From contig OX442432.1 of NCBI GenBank assembly GCA_949361645.1, positions 1,533,428 through 1,597,427 on the forward strand: a stretch of 64,000 nt of DNA. Reading direction: 5' to 3'. This DNA is from Spongilla lacustris (Eukaryota; Porifera; Demospongiae; Spongillida; Spongillidae). Below, one piece after another: positions 1-12,255 of this stretch. How positions within the stretch are numbered: the first letter of the stretch is position 1; every line of letters starts with the position of its first letter. Both the position numbers and the translations under genes were made by a program. The notes beneath the pieces are model-generated. The model was not told the origin of the DNA, did no database searches, and worked only from the letters and a program-made list of their open reading frames with translations.

Positions 1-110
1 TTCCATCCTTGCAGTAAGGTACCATGGAATGATCCCACTACCATACCCCATACTACACACCCATGCTACAGGAATACAGTGTGTGTGTGTGTGTGTGTGA
101 CCACACCCAC

Positions 111-3100
111 CTTTGTCTTGAGGTAGTCCAAGGCTTCACGTAGTGTGCTCTGTCTCTGCTCAGAGAGAAGCTTGGAACATGACTCAAACTCAGGAAGCGG
201 TGAGAGCAGATTGAGACATACACGCGCATAGTACCTGGGTGGTAGGGGTTAAGGAGCAAGGGAGAGGTGTAACGGGTGGGGTGCGGTTGTATTGGGTGGG
301 GTACCAAGTGAGTCATGTGACCTAGTCATGTGACCTAGTCATGTGACATACCTAGGTTCTGGAGCAGCATCACCCACAAGCTGGATGATGGCTCCCAGTG
401 TCTTCTCCACAAGGTCCCTGCTGGAATGGAGAAGTTTGCTTGGTCCGAACCTTTCCACACTTCGGCAGATCAACTGCGAGGCCAAACTGCGCACTGCAGT
501 GTTGCGGTGACTAGTACAGGTGGAAAGAAAAGGTTAGTGTCTGTGACCATGAGTATAATGAAATCTTCAGTTCCTGTGTGTGTGTGCATACATGTACATG
601 TACATGTACATGTATGCATGTGTGTATGTGTGTATGTGTGTATGTATGTATGTATGTATGTATGTATGTATGTATGTATGTATGTATGTATGTATGTATG
701 TATGTATGTATGTATGTATGTATGTATGTATGTATGTATGTATGTATGTATGTATGTATGTATGTATGTATGTATGTATGTATGTATGTTAGGAGTCTTT
801 ATGTGCTGAGATTCTGAATTTGTAATTAGTCATACACTTCAATGCAACAATGGCCCTACTTCTGTTGTCCTAGAAGATTTAGTGACTTACGGTCAGTGAC
901 GTAATGTAAGAATCATTGTGTAGAGGACATGGAAACCAAATTTGAAGTTGCCCCCAACACACACACACACACACACCACACACACACACCACACACACAC
1001 CACACCACACACACACATACACATTGTGGCCATACCTTGCACCTCCAGATATCAGAGCCATCAGGCACCTAGCAGGACTGACGCTCTTCGCCATCTCTCC
1101 CAGGGCCTTCTCCACATCCTCCCTGATGAAGCCGCTGGACTCCCCTCCCTTGTGCAGCAAGGTCCTCACCAAGGTGTCCAAATCCTTGGGGTGTGGCAAA
1201 GACACAAAAACTTGACGTTTGTACTGGTCACCAATGTAAAAACACCAACGTACTAAATTCAATGCACATGTGTACATGCAACCCCCTCCAATCCACCCCC
1301 TCCTCCCCATCTCCCCTAGACCTCTCACCTGCTCCATAGCCCTCCCAAGGAGGGAGAACATGTCTCCAATACAAGCTATAGCTGCCCTGGATACAGAAGA
1401 ACGAAGATTCTTCACCTGCAGGAAGGTGCACGTGATATCACGCCACGCCCACCACAATGGAGGCATCCCATTACATCACATGGCAGCATCACTTAAGTCA
1501 ATAAATTCATACAATACCCATGTTTACGATACAATATGCATTGTGTACATGTACTCTGAACAAAATACTCCATATCCCAAATCCCCAGACCCCTGAACGA
1601 GTCTAATCCCCAGACCCACGCAGACAGGCGCTTACCTCTTTCTCTGCGGCAATCACCACACTGTGTAGCTGAGGTAGCAGCACCTCGCAGTGGTACATGG
1701 CCAGTCTTCGCACCGTCAGAAGGCCATCGCACTTTGTGTTCCAGTCTTCGTTGCTTAGCAACCTAAACACTTCCTTCATACCCTGTTCCGGGTTTGAAAG
1801 TGGGTGGAGCTCCTCCAGGGCAGAGTCCTCCGATGAATTGGAGTCATCCAGAGGATGGGCATTATTTGGAGCAGGGGTGGGACGTGGCTTCTTCCGCTGC
1901 TTAGGTCGGTGCTGGGGGGAGGTGTCCATCATCATCACAGGCGGAAGGGGTGGCTTTGAGGACAGCACGGGGGGTCTTGAAGGGGTGGGGTCTGCTGCTC
2001 GCTCCTCTGTCGCTAACAGCTGCTTCTTGGTCAGGAACCTGTCCCTGGTGGGGCGGGGCCCCAGAGAGGGGAGCTGCATGTTGCCCCCCGGGGGGCTGGC
2101 CTCTGGGGCCTCCAGCTCCATGAGGCTGCCCCCCACATTACCCTTCACCTCCGGGGGCCTGTGGTGTTGTACCGGCTGGGGGACAGGGAGGGAGCTCGAG
2201 CGAGGCCTGCCCATCTTTGGGGCTGGGGAGGAGACATCATGGGTGGTGATAACGTCGGAGCCTCCTTTCACAACCCCCTCGGGGCCACTTCTCATGACCC
2301 CCTCGGGGCCACCTCTCATGACCCCCTCGGGGCCCTTCTTGAGCTTCTTGCACGGCTGCACATTAGACAGACCACCTCCCTCGGGGGGAGAGTCGTACGT
2401 GGGCACCTTCCCACCAGTGGGCATGGCCTTCGGTGCTGCTGATTGAGACAACACCTTAGTAGGCACTGCGTCCTGGTGTGCAAGGGTGTTACCACTGGTG
2501 GGACAGGGTAGCTCCGCCCTTCCCTGGGGCGGGGCACTTTCCAGCAATGGCTTGCTTTTCTTTGGCTTCTTGAATGGATCTATCCACTTCTTTTTCGAGG
2601 GAGCTGACGTCACACTAAAAATAACAAAATGTGTCACATCTTTAATATTTACTGTAGACCACACAATGCAACCAACACACATTCCTATGCAGCCTATGAA
2701 TGCGGTTGAAAGGCAGCTGTAACGAGATTCATCCTTAACGCTCACTAACACAAACGTATTCAAAGCTCACAGCCCGAGGTCACCTGTGTTCACACCACAC
2801 TTCACACCAAGCTTCATCTCCCCCAAGCTAATACATGTACACATACACACGTGCACATACCAGCAAACAGACACTAATACATGTACACACACACACACAC
2901 ATACACACACACACTAACACGCACACACACTAACACACACACACACTACACACACACACACACACACATACCCCTTTGCCTCCCCTCCTGCTGAAGGGGA
3001 CTCATCCCTGGAGGCAGACAGAAGCTCCGCCTTCCTGGAGGCAGCCCTTTGTCGGATGTGACTCAGATTATCAGAGGTACCCTGAAGAGGGGGGGGGGGG

Positions 3101-5516
3101 GGGGGGGGGAAAGTGTCATTACACTTGTGGCATCCTGAAAGCCGAGAAGTGCCATTAAACATATGTCAATCACATAAAAACAACTTCCACCCACAAAGGT
3201 GTAAACAGGCGCTAATTTAACACCTAGAACATCGTAACACCTCCCTCCTCCCCCTTTACCTTGGGGGCGTCCAAGTCCTTGTACATGGAGACCATGGAGG
3301 AGGTGAGGCTGTCGTTGAGGGGGGCCACGTCTTCAGGAAAGGTACTATAATAGTCATCTTCAGCCACTCCCCCAGACTCCAGAAAATCCTTCTCTATCTG
3401 GGACGGGCTGTAATGAGGCTTCAGGGAAGTGAGCGGGTTGCGGACTCTCGGCTTCGAAGGAGGTCGCTGCGACGATGACATTGCCTTCATTGGGGCTATG
3501 GGTGTGTGTGGTGTGGTGTGATGTGGTTAGGTGTCGAGAATTCTTGCACTGCACTTCAAACTTCTACACTACACATATGCATGCACAAGCACACCCACAC
3601 ATACACAAGCACGAACACATGCACAGGCACACACTCAAGCACACACACAAACACACAAGCACACATACACAAGCACACATACACAAGCACACCCACATAC
3701 ACAAGCACACACGCATGCACACCACTCACTGGATGAAACCTCCTGGGCTGATGCACCACTTTCATTAGACTGAAACTTTGGGGTGGGCCATGTCGAGGCA
3801 AGGTTGCTGCTGCCAGACTTTCCAAGAGGATCAGCAGTAAGCATGACGCTGGCCCCATTAGCTGTGGGCTGGAGACCTTTCTTTGCGTACGTGAAACCAT
3901 TCTGGCCGAGGGGGGGCCTTGAAGCCGACTGCTTGACATCAATTTCCACACAAGGGTGCGATATGGGGGTCAGGAAGGGGGGCTGTCGGGTGTGCGCCTG
4001 TCCCAGCTGTGGGGACCCGTCAGATGGCTTCCTAGCCAGGAGGGCCCCTCTGGAGCCTACAGCTGGAGCTGCTGGCACTGCTGGTGTCTGACTGGTCGTC
4101 TGGACAGGAAGAGAGGGAATTGGCATATCTAAATACCCCAGCTTCAAAGCTTCAGTCTGTCATGCATATAACCCGACTGCTCTGTGTGTGGGGTGCCAAA
4201 GTCCTTTGCTGTAAGGGACCAAGTCATGCATGACAAAAACTTTATACCACAACACAGCCAACCACTTTCAGAACCACAACACTCCTGCATACCAAACAGG
4301 TGACCCACAGGAACATTCTTGAGTATGCTTGTATGTGTGTAGGCACATCAGCCATGAAGAGCCACATGTGTGGTGCACTACTTACCATTTTGGCACTGTC
4401 ACTGACAACAACACTCTGGTCACATTCCCATGGCAACTTCTTTGCACTTCGGTACGGTCTTGGAGTCATGCCCTGTTGCACCTTGCCCATGGACAGAGAG
4501 GAATTGGCTGTAGTCTTGCCCAGGATCCAGTCCACATCTAGTCCCGAAAGGAGGTGGCCATTTGAACCATTGGCAACATTGACAAAGTGCTCGACCAAAC
4601 CATCTCCTCCCAGCAAAGGGTACCGTTCTCGGGACAGCCTTGCCCGGAAAGCACCCATCAAGCTAACCGATCCTGGGGGAAGGAGTCCAGCTGCCCCCAT
4701 CTTCCTTTCGAGGTTGGCTATGTTGGAGATGAGATGCTGCAGCTGCTCCTTGCTGTCCATCAGGCCGGCTAGGAGGACCACAGCCTCGAGGCCCGCCTGC
4801 CTCACTTTGGCCTTCTTGTCTCCCAGGCAGGGCACGATGTCCTCTACCAGGGACGGGACGTTCAGCTGCTGGTGCGGAAAGCTAAGCAGGACCGCGGTGA
4901 CTATGTTCAGGGCCTCCTCCCGCACTTTGGAAGCCGACTGCCCGAATCCGACGCTGATGACCTCGTCCACGACCGCCCGGGGCCCCGCGCACCGCATCAG
5001 CTGCCGCATCACCTTCATGCCGGCGCTTTTGATGGAGCGCTTGTTCGTTCCCATCTTCTCAAGGACGCTTACCACAATGGAGTTGAGGTATGGGGCTATC
5101 GCCGGGCCCGCCTTAAATGCGGCGGTCTCAAGTAATTCTAGTCCCATCTCGACCACTTTAAAGTGAGGATCGCCAAGGGACGTGAGTATAATTTCGACCA
5201 CAGAAGGGAGGTTCGCTTCGAGAGCAGCCACGTCGTGCAGGTCTTTCAGCACGACGTTCATTTTCGCGACGCCCGTGACCCTGTTCTTCCAGTCTGAGCC
5301 GTCTTCAAGTAACGTCACCATGGAGTTTGGAAAGATTCCCACGTACATGCCGTCCTCACCCAAGCCGTTCATGTATTCTTCGAAGGTGTTCTTCTCTGGA
5401 GTGACGACGATGGGTGCACTCCAGTCCTGAATGTCCAGGGAGTCGTGGAGAAAAGTCGCCTTCGGGCTGTTTTCGGCATCCTTTGCAGCCCTTTCGCAAG
5501 CCATTACACAAAGCAT
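111..5516 (-). CDS. TOGARAM1: TOGARAM1/crescerin-like TOG-array microtubule protein (3' end outside window)
   Basis: Ciliary tubulin-binding protein of the TOG-array (crescerin) family. Nine exons read on the minus strand: 4386-5516, 3730-4099, 3260-3495, 2972-3081, 1636-2614, 1329-1415, 1036-1184, 352-510 and 111-234. All have GT-AG borders and compatible phases (3,345 nt, 1,115 codons), and the last ends in a donor, so the gene continues left of the window. The first exon holds an N-terminal TOG domain (MYVGIFPNSMVTLLEDGSDW, then HEAT helices with DPHFKVVEMGLELLE and SKVREEALNI). The middle is long, Pro/Ser/Lys-rich and disordered. From about 1800 down to 111 a second TOG domain follows (LLSNEDWNTKCDGLLTVRRL, VKNLRSSVSRAA, LLHKGGESSGFIREDVEKAL, SVSPARCL). 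That last block is the most conserved part of the family. The start is the ATG at 5516; ATG 5501 is also possible. It lies head-to-head with NOP53. TOGARAM2 is the alternative name. Confidence 0.85.
616..790. repeat. (TATG)n microsatellite
   Basis: Long tetranucleotide array in a TOGARAM1-like intron. It produces spurious Cys/Met/Tyr/Val reading frames. Confidence 0.97.
2880..2971. repeat. (CA)n microsatellite
   Basis: Imperfect CA array in the TOGARAM1-like intron. Further CA arrays lie at 957-1020 and 3590-3722 (degenerate), and a poly-G tract at 3090-3110. Confidence 0.93.
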
Positions 5517-5757
5517 TGGTGATTCAAGACTAGAAGCGATGCAAAGAAAAATTTGGTTCTGAACAACGTTAGTTTCGCAAATGCTATACAGAATTCACAG
5601 AGAACATTTCAGAGCGCCTCACAAAGTTCGGTGAAAGCTTTGGCATAAACGCCTAGGCACGTGCGAACGCGCTTACCGACACGCCCACCAAAGCCTTGGC
5701 TTGGTATCCTAGCAAAATATTCTGTCCACGCCCCCCATTTCTCGGCCCCACGTGGAC
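5517..5757. promoter_or_regulatory. Putative bidirectional promoter TOGARAM1/NOP53
   Basis: 241 bases lie between the divergent start codons of TOGARAM1 (5516, minus) and NOP53 (5758, plus). I see no TATA box. The stretch must hold the start sites of both genes unless upstream non-coding exons exist. This is inferred from geometry only. Confidence 0.4.
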
Positions 5758-8282
5758 ATGGAAGTGAGAAAACGTAAGCGGTACAGTAAACATGTTAAGA
5801 AGAACCAGAGGAAGTTTACAAACGTGAAAGATGTGGAGCAGTACTTAGAGGAGGTCAGACGAGATGAACGCACAGGGTTTGTAATATAGTAGTATGTATT
5901 GAGCACTATTTAGAAACGTTGTTTCAACAGCGGCGCGTTCACAGATAAGCCAGACGAGGAACTGTTTCGTATAGAAAGAGGTGTTGGCGAAGAAGCGGTG
6001 AATGCTAAAGGGGTGCGTCATGGACGACTGCTCCGCTGCGAGACAAGCGTTGCCGAATCGAAGATTCAGGGGTTCAAACCAATAAGGAGAAAGCCGAGGA
6101 TCAACTCCAAAATGGGTATGGACCAAGGCCAGCCTACCCCGCCCCATTACCACGACTCGAGTGAAGACGAGGAGTATGACTTCGGGACCAGCTTCAAACA
6201 GCTGGTACAACAGAAGACGCAGCTGAAAAAGTCCGCGCACTCCAGAACTGCAAAGCCTAGAATAAAGATAGCCTCACGTGACTTGTGGGCTGATGACGGT
6301 TGGTATCCGTTCGTATCATTTGACGTTTACCTCACTATTTCTTCAGGTAGTAACGAAGCAACCTGTCACCTTGACAACGATAACTTGTATTTTGAAACAG
6401 CTCGGCTGAAGCCAGTAAAGGTTGGCCATATAATTTTCATGGGTCCTTGGGAGCTAGTCTGTACATATGGGGACTGTACACATGATGTCAGGGGCTCATT
6501 AATATTGGCCATTGCCATTTTTGACAAGCTGAATGCACTCCTTTGTCTTTGCCATCCTAAATGGCAATGTATTCGTGGCATCGTGTGTAAGGACTATACA
6601 GTGCTTGTGATATACCTTTGTTGTGTAGTTCTGAGTTGTGGTTAGTATATTCACAATGGTGCAAAGTTCTTTATTTTCAGTCCAATGTCAATCTGTGCAC
6701 TCGTTAGTCAATCATGTTTGCCTCTTCGTTGTCTAATGTTAAGAATAACTTTGTAACTTCGCCTAGTGCACAGGAGCTTGTTTTAAAGTAGGTGTGGCCA
6801 GACTAGGCAATGGACACTTTTACCGCTGACATCACAAATTAATACGCTATAAACATAAGTCTTTATAGAAATGCCACAAAGAAACACAGTAAGTACAGAA
6901 TGAATGGTAAATGAATGCCTAATTATATTCCAGAATGAAGTACCTTCGCCAGTTGTGGTGCAAATGTTACAGTGCTCGCAAGTTACCGGAAGTTGACCCC
7001 CTAAAATTTTAAAAACACGACTACGCATGTCTCATTGGCAACTTTCGCTATGTTTCGTTGTATATAAATCCCTTATAAATGTTCCATCATAAATATATAC
7101 AACAAAAATGGAACTTGTTATAATTTACTTCTTAACGAAACTTTAAAAGGAAAAGCATGTACATGTAGGAACTATTATGGTGAAGTTATACCATTTTAAA
7201 AGTTGACCCCCCTAGATCATGTGACATCAGCGGCAAAAGGTCTATTTCTGGGTGTGTAAATGACCAATAGTACATATTTGTATGTATTTAGTGATATGAT
7301 CTGGTACCAAGTGATGACCATATATGGATGGCTTGTAATGCTTCATGTTGCAGAAGCCTAGCAGTGTTGGTGCACGGCCATCTGCTTTGGAGAATGTGGA
7401 GGTACCCCATCCAGGAGTGTCCTACAACCCCACCTTTGAAGACCACCAGGTGCTGTAAGGGATGGAGTGGGTCTTGGGAGGTGGGAGGCTATGTAGTGAT
7501 ATTGCCATGGCAACAGGAACTGGTGAGGACAGCTGTGGATGTGGAGGAGGACAGGCTGAAGGAGGAGGACAAGCTGGCTCGCAAACTTAAACTGGCGTCA
7601 ATGACAGCTCAACAACGAGAGGTACATGTCACCACCACTAGCGTACTGCATAATGTGTGTGGGGGGGGTTGTGTGTGTGTGTGTGTGTGTGTGTGCACAT
7701 GTTGTATCGTGTTTGTCTTGTTCTATTCCCCAGCAAGTTTGGCTTCAAGAAATGAGCGAAGGCCTGTTTGGTGATGTAACCAATGGTAATGGTGCCGACA
7801 AAGTGGAGCAGGAGGAAGGGGCAGAGCAGCCACTCCCAGTGCTGAAGCGTCCCGTGAGGGCCGAGGACAGGAAGACACACCAGCAGCGGAGGAAGGAGAG
7901 GCTGCGCAGGGAGGAGGAGAGGAGGAGGAGGCTGGAGAAGCTGGAGAAGGTCAGGTCCCAGGCCATCTACAGTCTGCGGTCTGTTAGGAAGGAGATGAGG
8001 GAGAAGGAGGAGAAGATGATGGAGAACATCAGGAAAAGGCAGCAGGAGAAGGATAAGGGCGTTTACAGCACCAAACGCCTTGGGAGATACTCGTATCTGT
8101 TTTCTCCATCTCCTGCTCACCCACTCCCCCCCACCTTCCCAATATTTCCTTCCCTGTTGTTTCTTCATTTCATCCTGTTCCAAATGTTCTGTGATCAGCT
8201 TTAACTCCTGCTAAGCTATCAGGAGCCTGACCTTGATGTGCAGCTGAGTACTGACATAGCACAGTCTCTGAGAGCTCTGAAG
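5758..8282 (+). CDS. NOP53: NOP53 (GLTSCR2) ribosome-biogenesis factor, 3' end lost in gap
   Basis: Nucleolar 60S-assembly factor that docks the exosome-associated helicase on pre-60S particles. Exons seen: 5758-5876, 5931 to about 6286, 7354-7449, 7517-7621, 7734-8092 and 8216-8282. The N-terminus reads MEVRKRKRYSKHVKKNQRKF, then DVEQYLEEVRRDERTG, joining across the first intron to GAFTDKPDEELFRIERG, the family's opening block. Later family marks are DLWADD, the PHPGVSYNPTFEDHQ block, a long Arg/Lys/Glu-rich coiled coil (RRKERLRREEERRRRLEKLE), and KRLGRYSYQEPDLDVQLSTD. The conserved C-terminal block expected next is absent because the 8390-8589 gap follows the (GT)n after exon 6. The exon 2 donor is the least certain border. 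Start chosen at the first ATG before the basic block. Confidence 0.88.
6288..7353 (+). other. NOP53 intron with imperfect inverted repeat
   Basis: This 1.07-kb intron has no ORF of interest. Near its ends lie imperfect inverted copies of CTTTT-CCGCTGA--TCACA (about 6811-6835 and 7217-7245). Two direct copies of AGTTGACCCCC occur, near 6992 and 7200. It may be an old MITE of about 430 bp, but no target duplication could be fixed. Confidence 0.3.
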
Positions 8283-8285
8283 GTT

Positions 8286-8379
<94 letters not shown>
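8286..8379. repeat. (GT)n microsatellite next to assembly gap
   Basis: Near-perfect GT dinucleotide tract in the intron after NOP53 exon 6. It runs almost into the N block and is the likely reason the assembly broke here. Confidence 0.95.
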
Positions 8380-8389
8380 AAATATTGTG

Positions 8390-8589
8390 NNNNNNNNNNN
8401 NNNNNNNNNNNNNNNNNNNNNNNNNNNNNNNNNNNNNNNNNNNNNNNNNNNNNNNNNNNNNNNNNNNNNNNNNNNNNNNNNNNNNNNNNNNNNNNNNNNN
8501 NNNNNNNNNNNNNNNNNNNNNNNNNNNNNNNNNNNNNNNNNNNNNNNNNNNNNNNNNNNNNNNNNNNNNNNNNNNNNNNNNNNNNNNNN
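8390..8589. other. Assembly gap (200 N)
   Basis: Exactly 200 N, a conventional placeholder length, so the true size is unknown. The last NOP53 exon or exons are expected here. Confidence 0.98.
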
Positions 8590-9172
8590 GAAAAGCACTC
8601 AAGAAAGACTAAAGCCATGCAATGAACGATTTCACCAAACCTGCAAGAGCATCCCAGATGCATGAGTTTGGATAGATAGTGATAAATGGCTCTGCACTGC
8701 ATGCAGCACATACCTGTCTGACACATGAAGCATGTTTTTTTGTGATATCGTGGTACCAATAATTATTTTATGACCACACGCGGACAAGCTAATCATACGT
8801 GCACGTGAATTTTCATACGTCTTTACATTTGTAAACATTTACACAAGGATGCCTTTCATCCGTTGAAATTAGAGCTTTAGTTAGTAAAAAATAATTATAT
8901 TAGCTGCTCTGCACACAACGTAACTACCCAAATAAACAACTAGTCTTGTACACTTGTACCAATCAGATTTTACAGATCACATCTTTCCCATGGATGCAAG
9001 GACGAGCGGGCACGCAGACACGCATGTATTATGATATATCATAGCATGCATGACGTTTGCAAATACACGCACGCATAAAACGTGTAAAGCATATGTATAT
9101 CGATCCGATTTCATTGTATTATACTTATGCTTGTATATTCCAGGACTGTATTTAAAGTGTAGTACATTCTAT
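8590..9172. other. No gene seen
   Basis: AT-rich non-coding sequence. No NOP53 C-terminal motif was found on the plus strand, and no other coding, RNA or repeat structure was recognised. Confidence 0.5.
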
Positions 9173-9360
9173 CCTAGGCACCAGTGTCCCCCCATGGGGG
9201 GACACTGGTGCCTAGGTAGGACAATGTCCCCTGCGGACATATATGCCTAGGCATAATTGTCCGGGGGACAATGGTGCCTAGGAACGAGTGTCCGGGGGAC
9301 AGCGGTGCCTAGGCATGAATGTCCGGGGGGACATTTTGCGGGGGGGACAACCATGCCTAC
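9173..9360. repeat. Perfect 44-bp palindrome followed by related GTCCCCC half-palindromes
   Basis: 9173-9216 is a perfect self-complementary palindrome running from CCTAGGCACCAGTGTCC to its mirror, centred on CCCATGGG. Down to about 9360 four or five further units repeat the words TGTCCGGGGGACA and GGTGCCTAGG in varying orientation and spacing. The cluster is strongly GC-rich against its AT-rich flanks. It could be a miniature element family or a foldback. No target duplication was identified. Confidence 0.8.
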
Positions 9361-10443
9361 GACACCGGCATGCAAATTGTTTTATATAATATTAAGCATA
9401 GTCGGCTACGTATCCAGTCCTAAGAAATTTAAAGCTATAAAAATCAAACCGAACACTAAATCAATTAATAAGCGCTTCGAAGAGTGCAACACGGTGTCCT
9501 AGAAATCGGCACAACTACACACTTCAGTTTACACCGTAGATATATCAAATAAACCGGAGGCTGTCGTATAGTGTGTATTCCCAGGAAAGGTTGTGAAATA
9601 AACAAGATCGAACGACTAATTAGATAGCGCTGTTTAGATGAGTCTTACATGTAGCCTAGAAGCTAACAACGTTTAAATTGAAGTTTATACTAGAGGTCAA
9701 AAGTCATCCTTAATTTATGTAGTAGACATGCTGTTTCCAATCCAGTCACTATCACGTTGTTCGGTTATTATGACATCGCGTGATCACTCCCGTTTCCTGC
9801 AATACAGGTTTATTGAGTGTCACCAATCCATTCAATCATGCGTATAGTCGATCATAAATCAACTAAACATATTTCCCACTATATCAATATGTGAAGGACT
9901 AGCTACACTAATAGTGCATGGTAGTAATTAAACAGATTCAGATGCCAATACCTGACCTAGCTGTGTTGTTGGTATGCAATCTGCTGCACTCTGCAAAATA
10001 ACGGGGTTCTCCATTGTCCATGCATGCATTTATATTGAATTTGTGCACCTTTGTATATAGGTGCACATGCACAAATAGTAATCAGTTGTATGCATGTGCA
10101 TGAGTTTATTTCAAATATATGAATTGGTTGGTATATAGGCCTATACTGATTATTATGTATAACATGCAGCAAATGCACATCCATGCATCAGTGCAATTGG
10201 TAGACCTACATGCGCCACAAATTAGTTACATGCAACTCCAATCTCTTCGTCGAATTCTATGCATGCAATTGCATATATGAGAGCTGGTTTGACCGGCATA
10301 CATTACGATACCATACAACCATATTGCTGTGAGAGCTACATGCACAATGCATGAAATATCACAAAATACGTTTATACATGGATGCTCAATGACAGTGGGT
10401 TTGCAAAAATAATGCTGCAAGTGGATCGATGGTTCAGGAATTC
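9361..10443. other. Non-coding, nothing recognised
   Basis: AT-rich intergenic sequence with many TGCATG/CATGCA words but no ORF, repeat array or RNA gene that I can support. Confidence 0.5.
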
Positions 10444-11301
10444 TCAGCTTGACTTGGTTCCTTCCTTCTTATGCTTACTGTGCTTGTGTACTGTTGGCTT
10501 GGTCTCTTCCTTCTTCTGATCCCCTTGCTGCTGTGCTGTTGGCTTGGTTTCTTCCTTCTTCTGATCCCCTTGCTGCTGTGTTGACTGCTCTCCTTGTGAT
10601 TTTGGCTCCTCGGGATCTGAGTAACCCCAGTACATGTGGTAGCCGACTGGACCAATTACCGTCCTGGTACCATGGGGACTCTCCATCACCTGAGGGTCCC
10701 AGGAACCAAATGTCTGGACGTGCCACTTGGGTTTTCCACTGTTCGCCACTTCGCCACTTCGTCTCTCGTTCAGCGCTTTTTGAAGATCGGCCTCCGCCTT
10801 CTTCATTTGTTCCTCGTAAATCTTCATGTGGTCATTGTGCATCTTGCGAAGCTGCTCCGTCCGAAGCTTCCATTCTTCCTCTACCTCATCCTTCCAGTCC
10901 AGAAGAGACGCCTCTGGGGTCCAGAACGGGTTCCTATCGTCCAGAATTCGCCCAAGAAGACTTCCGCCAAAGGGAATGACCTCGCCTTTAGTAGATGTTT
11001 CTTCGCGGCGCTTTAGCCGTGGCCACTGCTGAATGCGTTTTGGAACTCTAACCGCTTGCAGCAACCACGTCTCGTCGGTTGGCAGGTGATTCAGGGCAGT
11101 TTGAACTTCCTCGTCGGTGGATATTGAAATGACGTCTCCGTCGGTATCCCTGTACTGCAAGTTGAAGTCCGCCCCATCGGCTAGGGTCGGGAACAGTCGG
11201 GCAACCTGCTTCTTCAGAGTATCAAAGGTGACATCCGTATCAATTCGAAACTTGCGGATTTCCTTCCCGTCGGTCGCTTTAGCGTACACCGTCTTTGCCA
11301 T
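10444..11301 (-). CDS. PB1-domain protein, intronless (paralogue 1)
   Basis: 285-residue single-exon ORF starting at ATG 11301. Residues about 3-85 form a PB1 domain: a basic YAKATDGKEIRKFRIDTDVT start (the Lys/Arg face) and a later acidic loop YRDTDGDVISISTDEEVQTAL, matching the OPCA motif of type I/II PB1 domains such as sequestosome-1. Then come a linker GGSLLGRILDDRNPFWTP, an acidic/basic coiled coil (EEEWKLRTEQLRKMHNDHMK), a Trp/Gly-rich block (WHVQTFGSWDPQVMESPHG) and a C-terminal tail of Gln/Lys/Glu repeats (QQQGDQKKEETKPTA). PB1 domains drive oligomerisation of scaffold proteins. The rest of the protein is not one I recognise, so no pathway is assigned. A diverged head-to-head paralogue lies at 12256. 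Absence of introns could mean a retrogene origin. Confidence 0.75.
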   Translation of the reverse strand: MAKTVYAKATDGKEIRKFRIDTDVTFDTLKKQVARLFPTLADGADFNLQYRDTDGDVISISTDEEVQTALNHLPTDETWLLQAVRVPKRIQQWPRLKRREETSTKGEVIPFGGSLLGRILDDRNPFWTPEASLLDWKDEVEEEWKLRTEQLRKMHNDHMKIYEEQMKKAEADLQKALNERRSGEVANSGKPKWHVQTFGSWDPQVMESPHGTRTVIGPVGYHMYWGYSDPEEPKSQGEQSTQQQGDQKKEETKPTAQQQGDQKKEETKPTVHKHSKHKKEGTKSS

Positions 11302-11489
11302 TGTTCGCGCTAGCTGATACGCTTTGTCTTCGCACGCCGAATCAATTATCAAAAAGAGTGCGAGCTACAAGTTTTATAAGCGCACATGCGGCAGTGTGGA
11401 AATAGCCAGTGACCCGCCGGATTTTTCTAGAATTTCGTCTCATGAATAATTCATGACACAAATTTTGGCTGGTTTCCATGCAACACATA

Positions 11490-11585
11490 ATAATCCTTAG
11501 TGCATATGTGTGTGCATGTGCTCGTGTGCGTGTGCTTGTGCGTGTGCGTGTGTGCGTGTGCATGTGCATGTGCGTGTGCGTGGTT
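11490..11585. repeat. Degenerate GT/GC-rich microsatellite
   Basis: TGTGCGTG-type simple repeat in the spacer between the two PB1 genes. Confidence 0.8.
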
Positions 11586-11779
11586 TCGATTCATTTCATT
11601 GCCTGTGTGTCTGTGTGACTGTGTCCGTACTTTTTCGCATAACAAACTGCATGAGTAGCAGGACTATCAACTACATGTAATCAAGTTCATAAAACTCAAC
11701 TGGCATGCATGCACAGTAAGGCTGAAGAGTGAAGACTATATACATGGTTTCAGCAGGGTAACGCATCCACTACACGCTT

Positions 11780-12121
11780 CTTACAAGGTCTGTATTAAAA
11801 AAACTGACATGCAGGCACCCAAATGGACTAGAGAGTTCTAATCATTAGTATTACGGCAAAAAAAGCATTCTTTTACGCCAAAAAAGGTAGCGGCATACCG
11901 TAATCCATATATGCATGCATATATTCGTGCGTATAGTCCTTTGACGTCTTACAAGGTCTATATTACAAAACTGACAGGCACCCAAGTGGACTAGTGAGTA
12001 GTCACGAGACGTAATATTATGGCAAAAAAAATTTAAAAAGCATTCTTTTACGCCCAAAAAGGTAGTATACCGTAATTCATATGCGTATACGGTATATCTA
12101 TTCATGCGTATATAGACCGTT
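11780..12121. repeat. Tandem duplication of about 170 bp upstream of PB1 paralogue 2
   Basis: Two diverged direct copies, about 11780-11947 and 11948-12121. Each carries CTTACAAGGTCT, the AGGCACCCAA-TGGACTAG block, an A-rich run, GCATTCTTTTACGCC, AAAAAGGTAG and TACCGTAAT. They end about 135 bp before the paralogue 2 start codon, so they probably fall in its promoter. Confidence 0.8.
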
Positions 12122-12255
12122 GACAGAGTCTGGCGGCCGTTTCTAGAAATTTCGCAGTTAATATATAAAGAATGCAAATACCCGATCTCCAACCGGCGAT
12201 AAGTTAACAACAGAAAAATAAGACAACCGAAAAGCGAAGTGGAAAAGGGGCAAAA

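Noticed and set aside
1697..2446. 249-residue plus-strand frame
   Set aside because: Antisense shadow of the large TOGARAM1-like exon 1636-2614, whose minus-strand reading has family motifs and correct splice borders.
4300..5166. 288-residue plus-strand frame
   Set aside because: Antisense shadow of the first TOGARAM1-like exon with its TOG domain.
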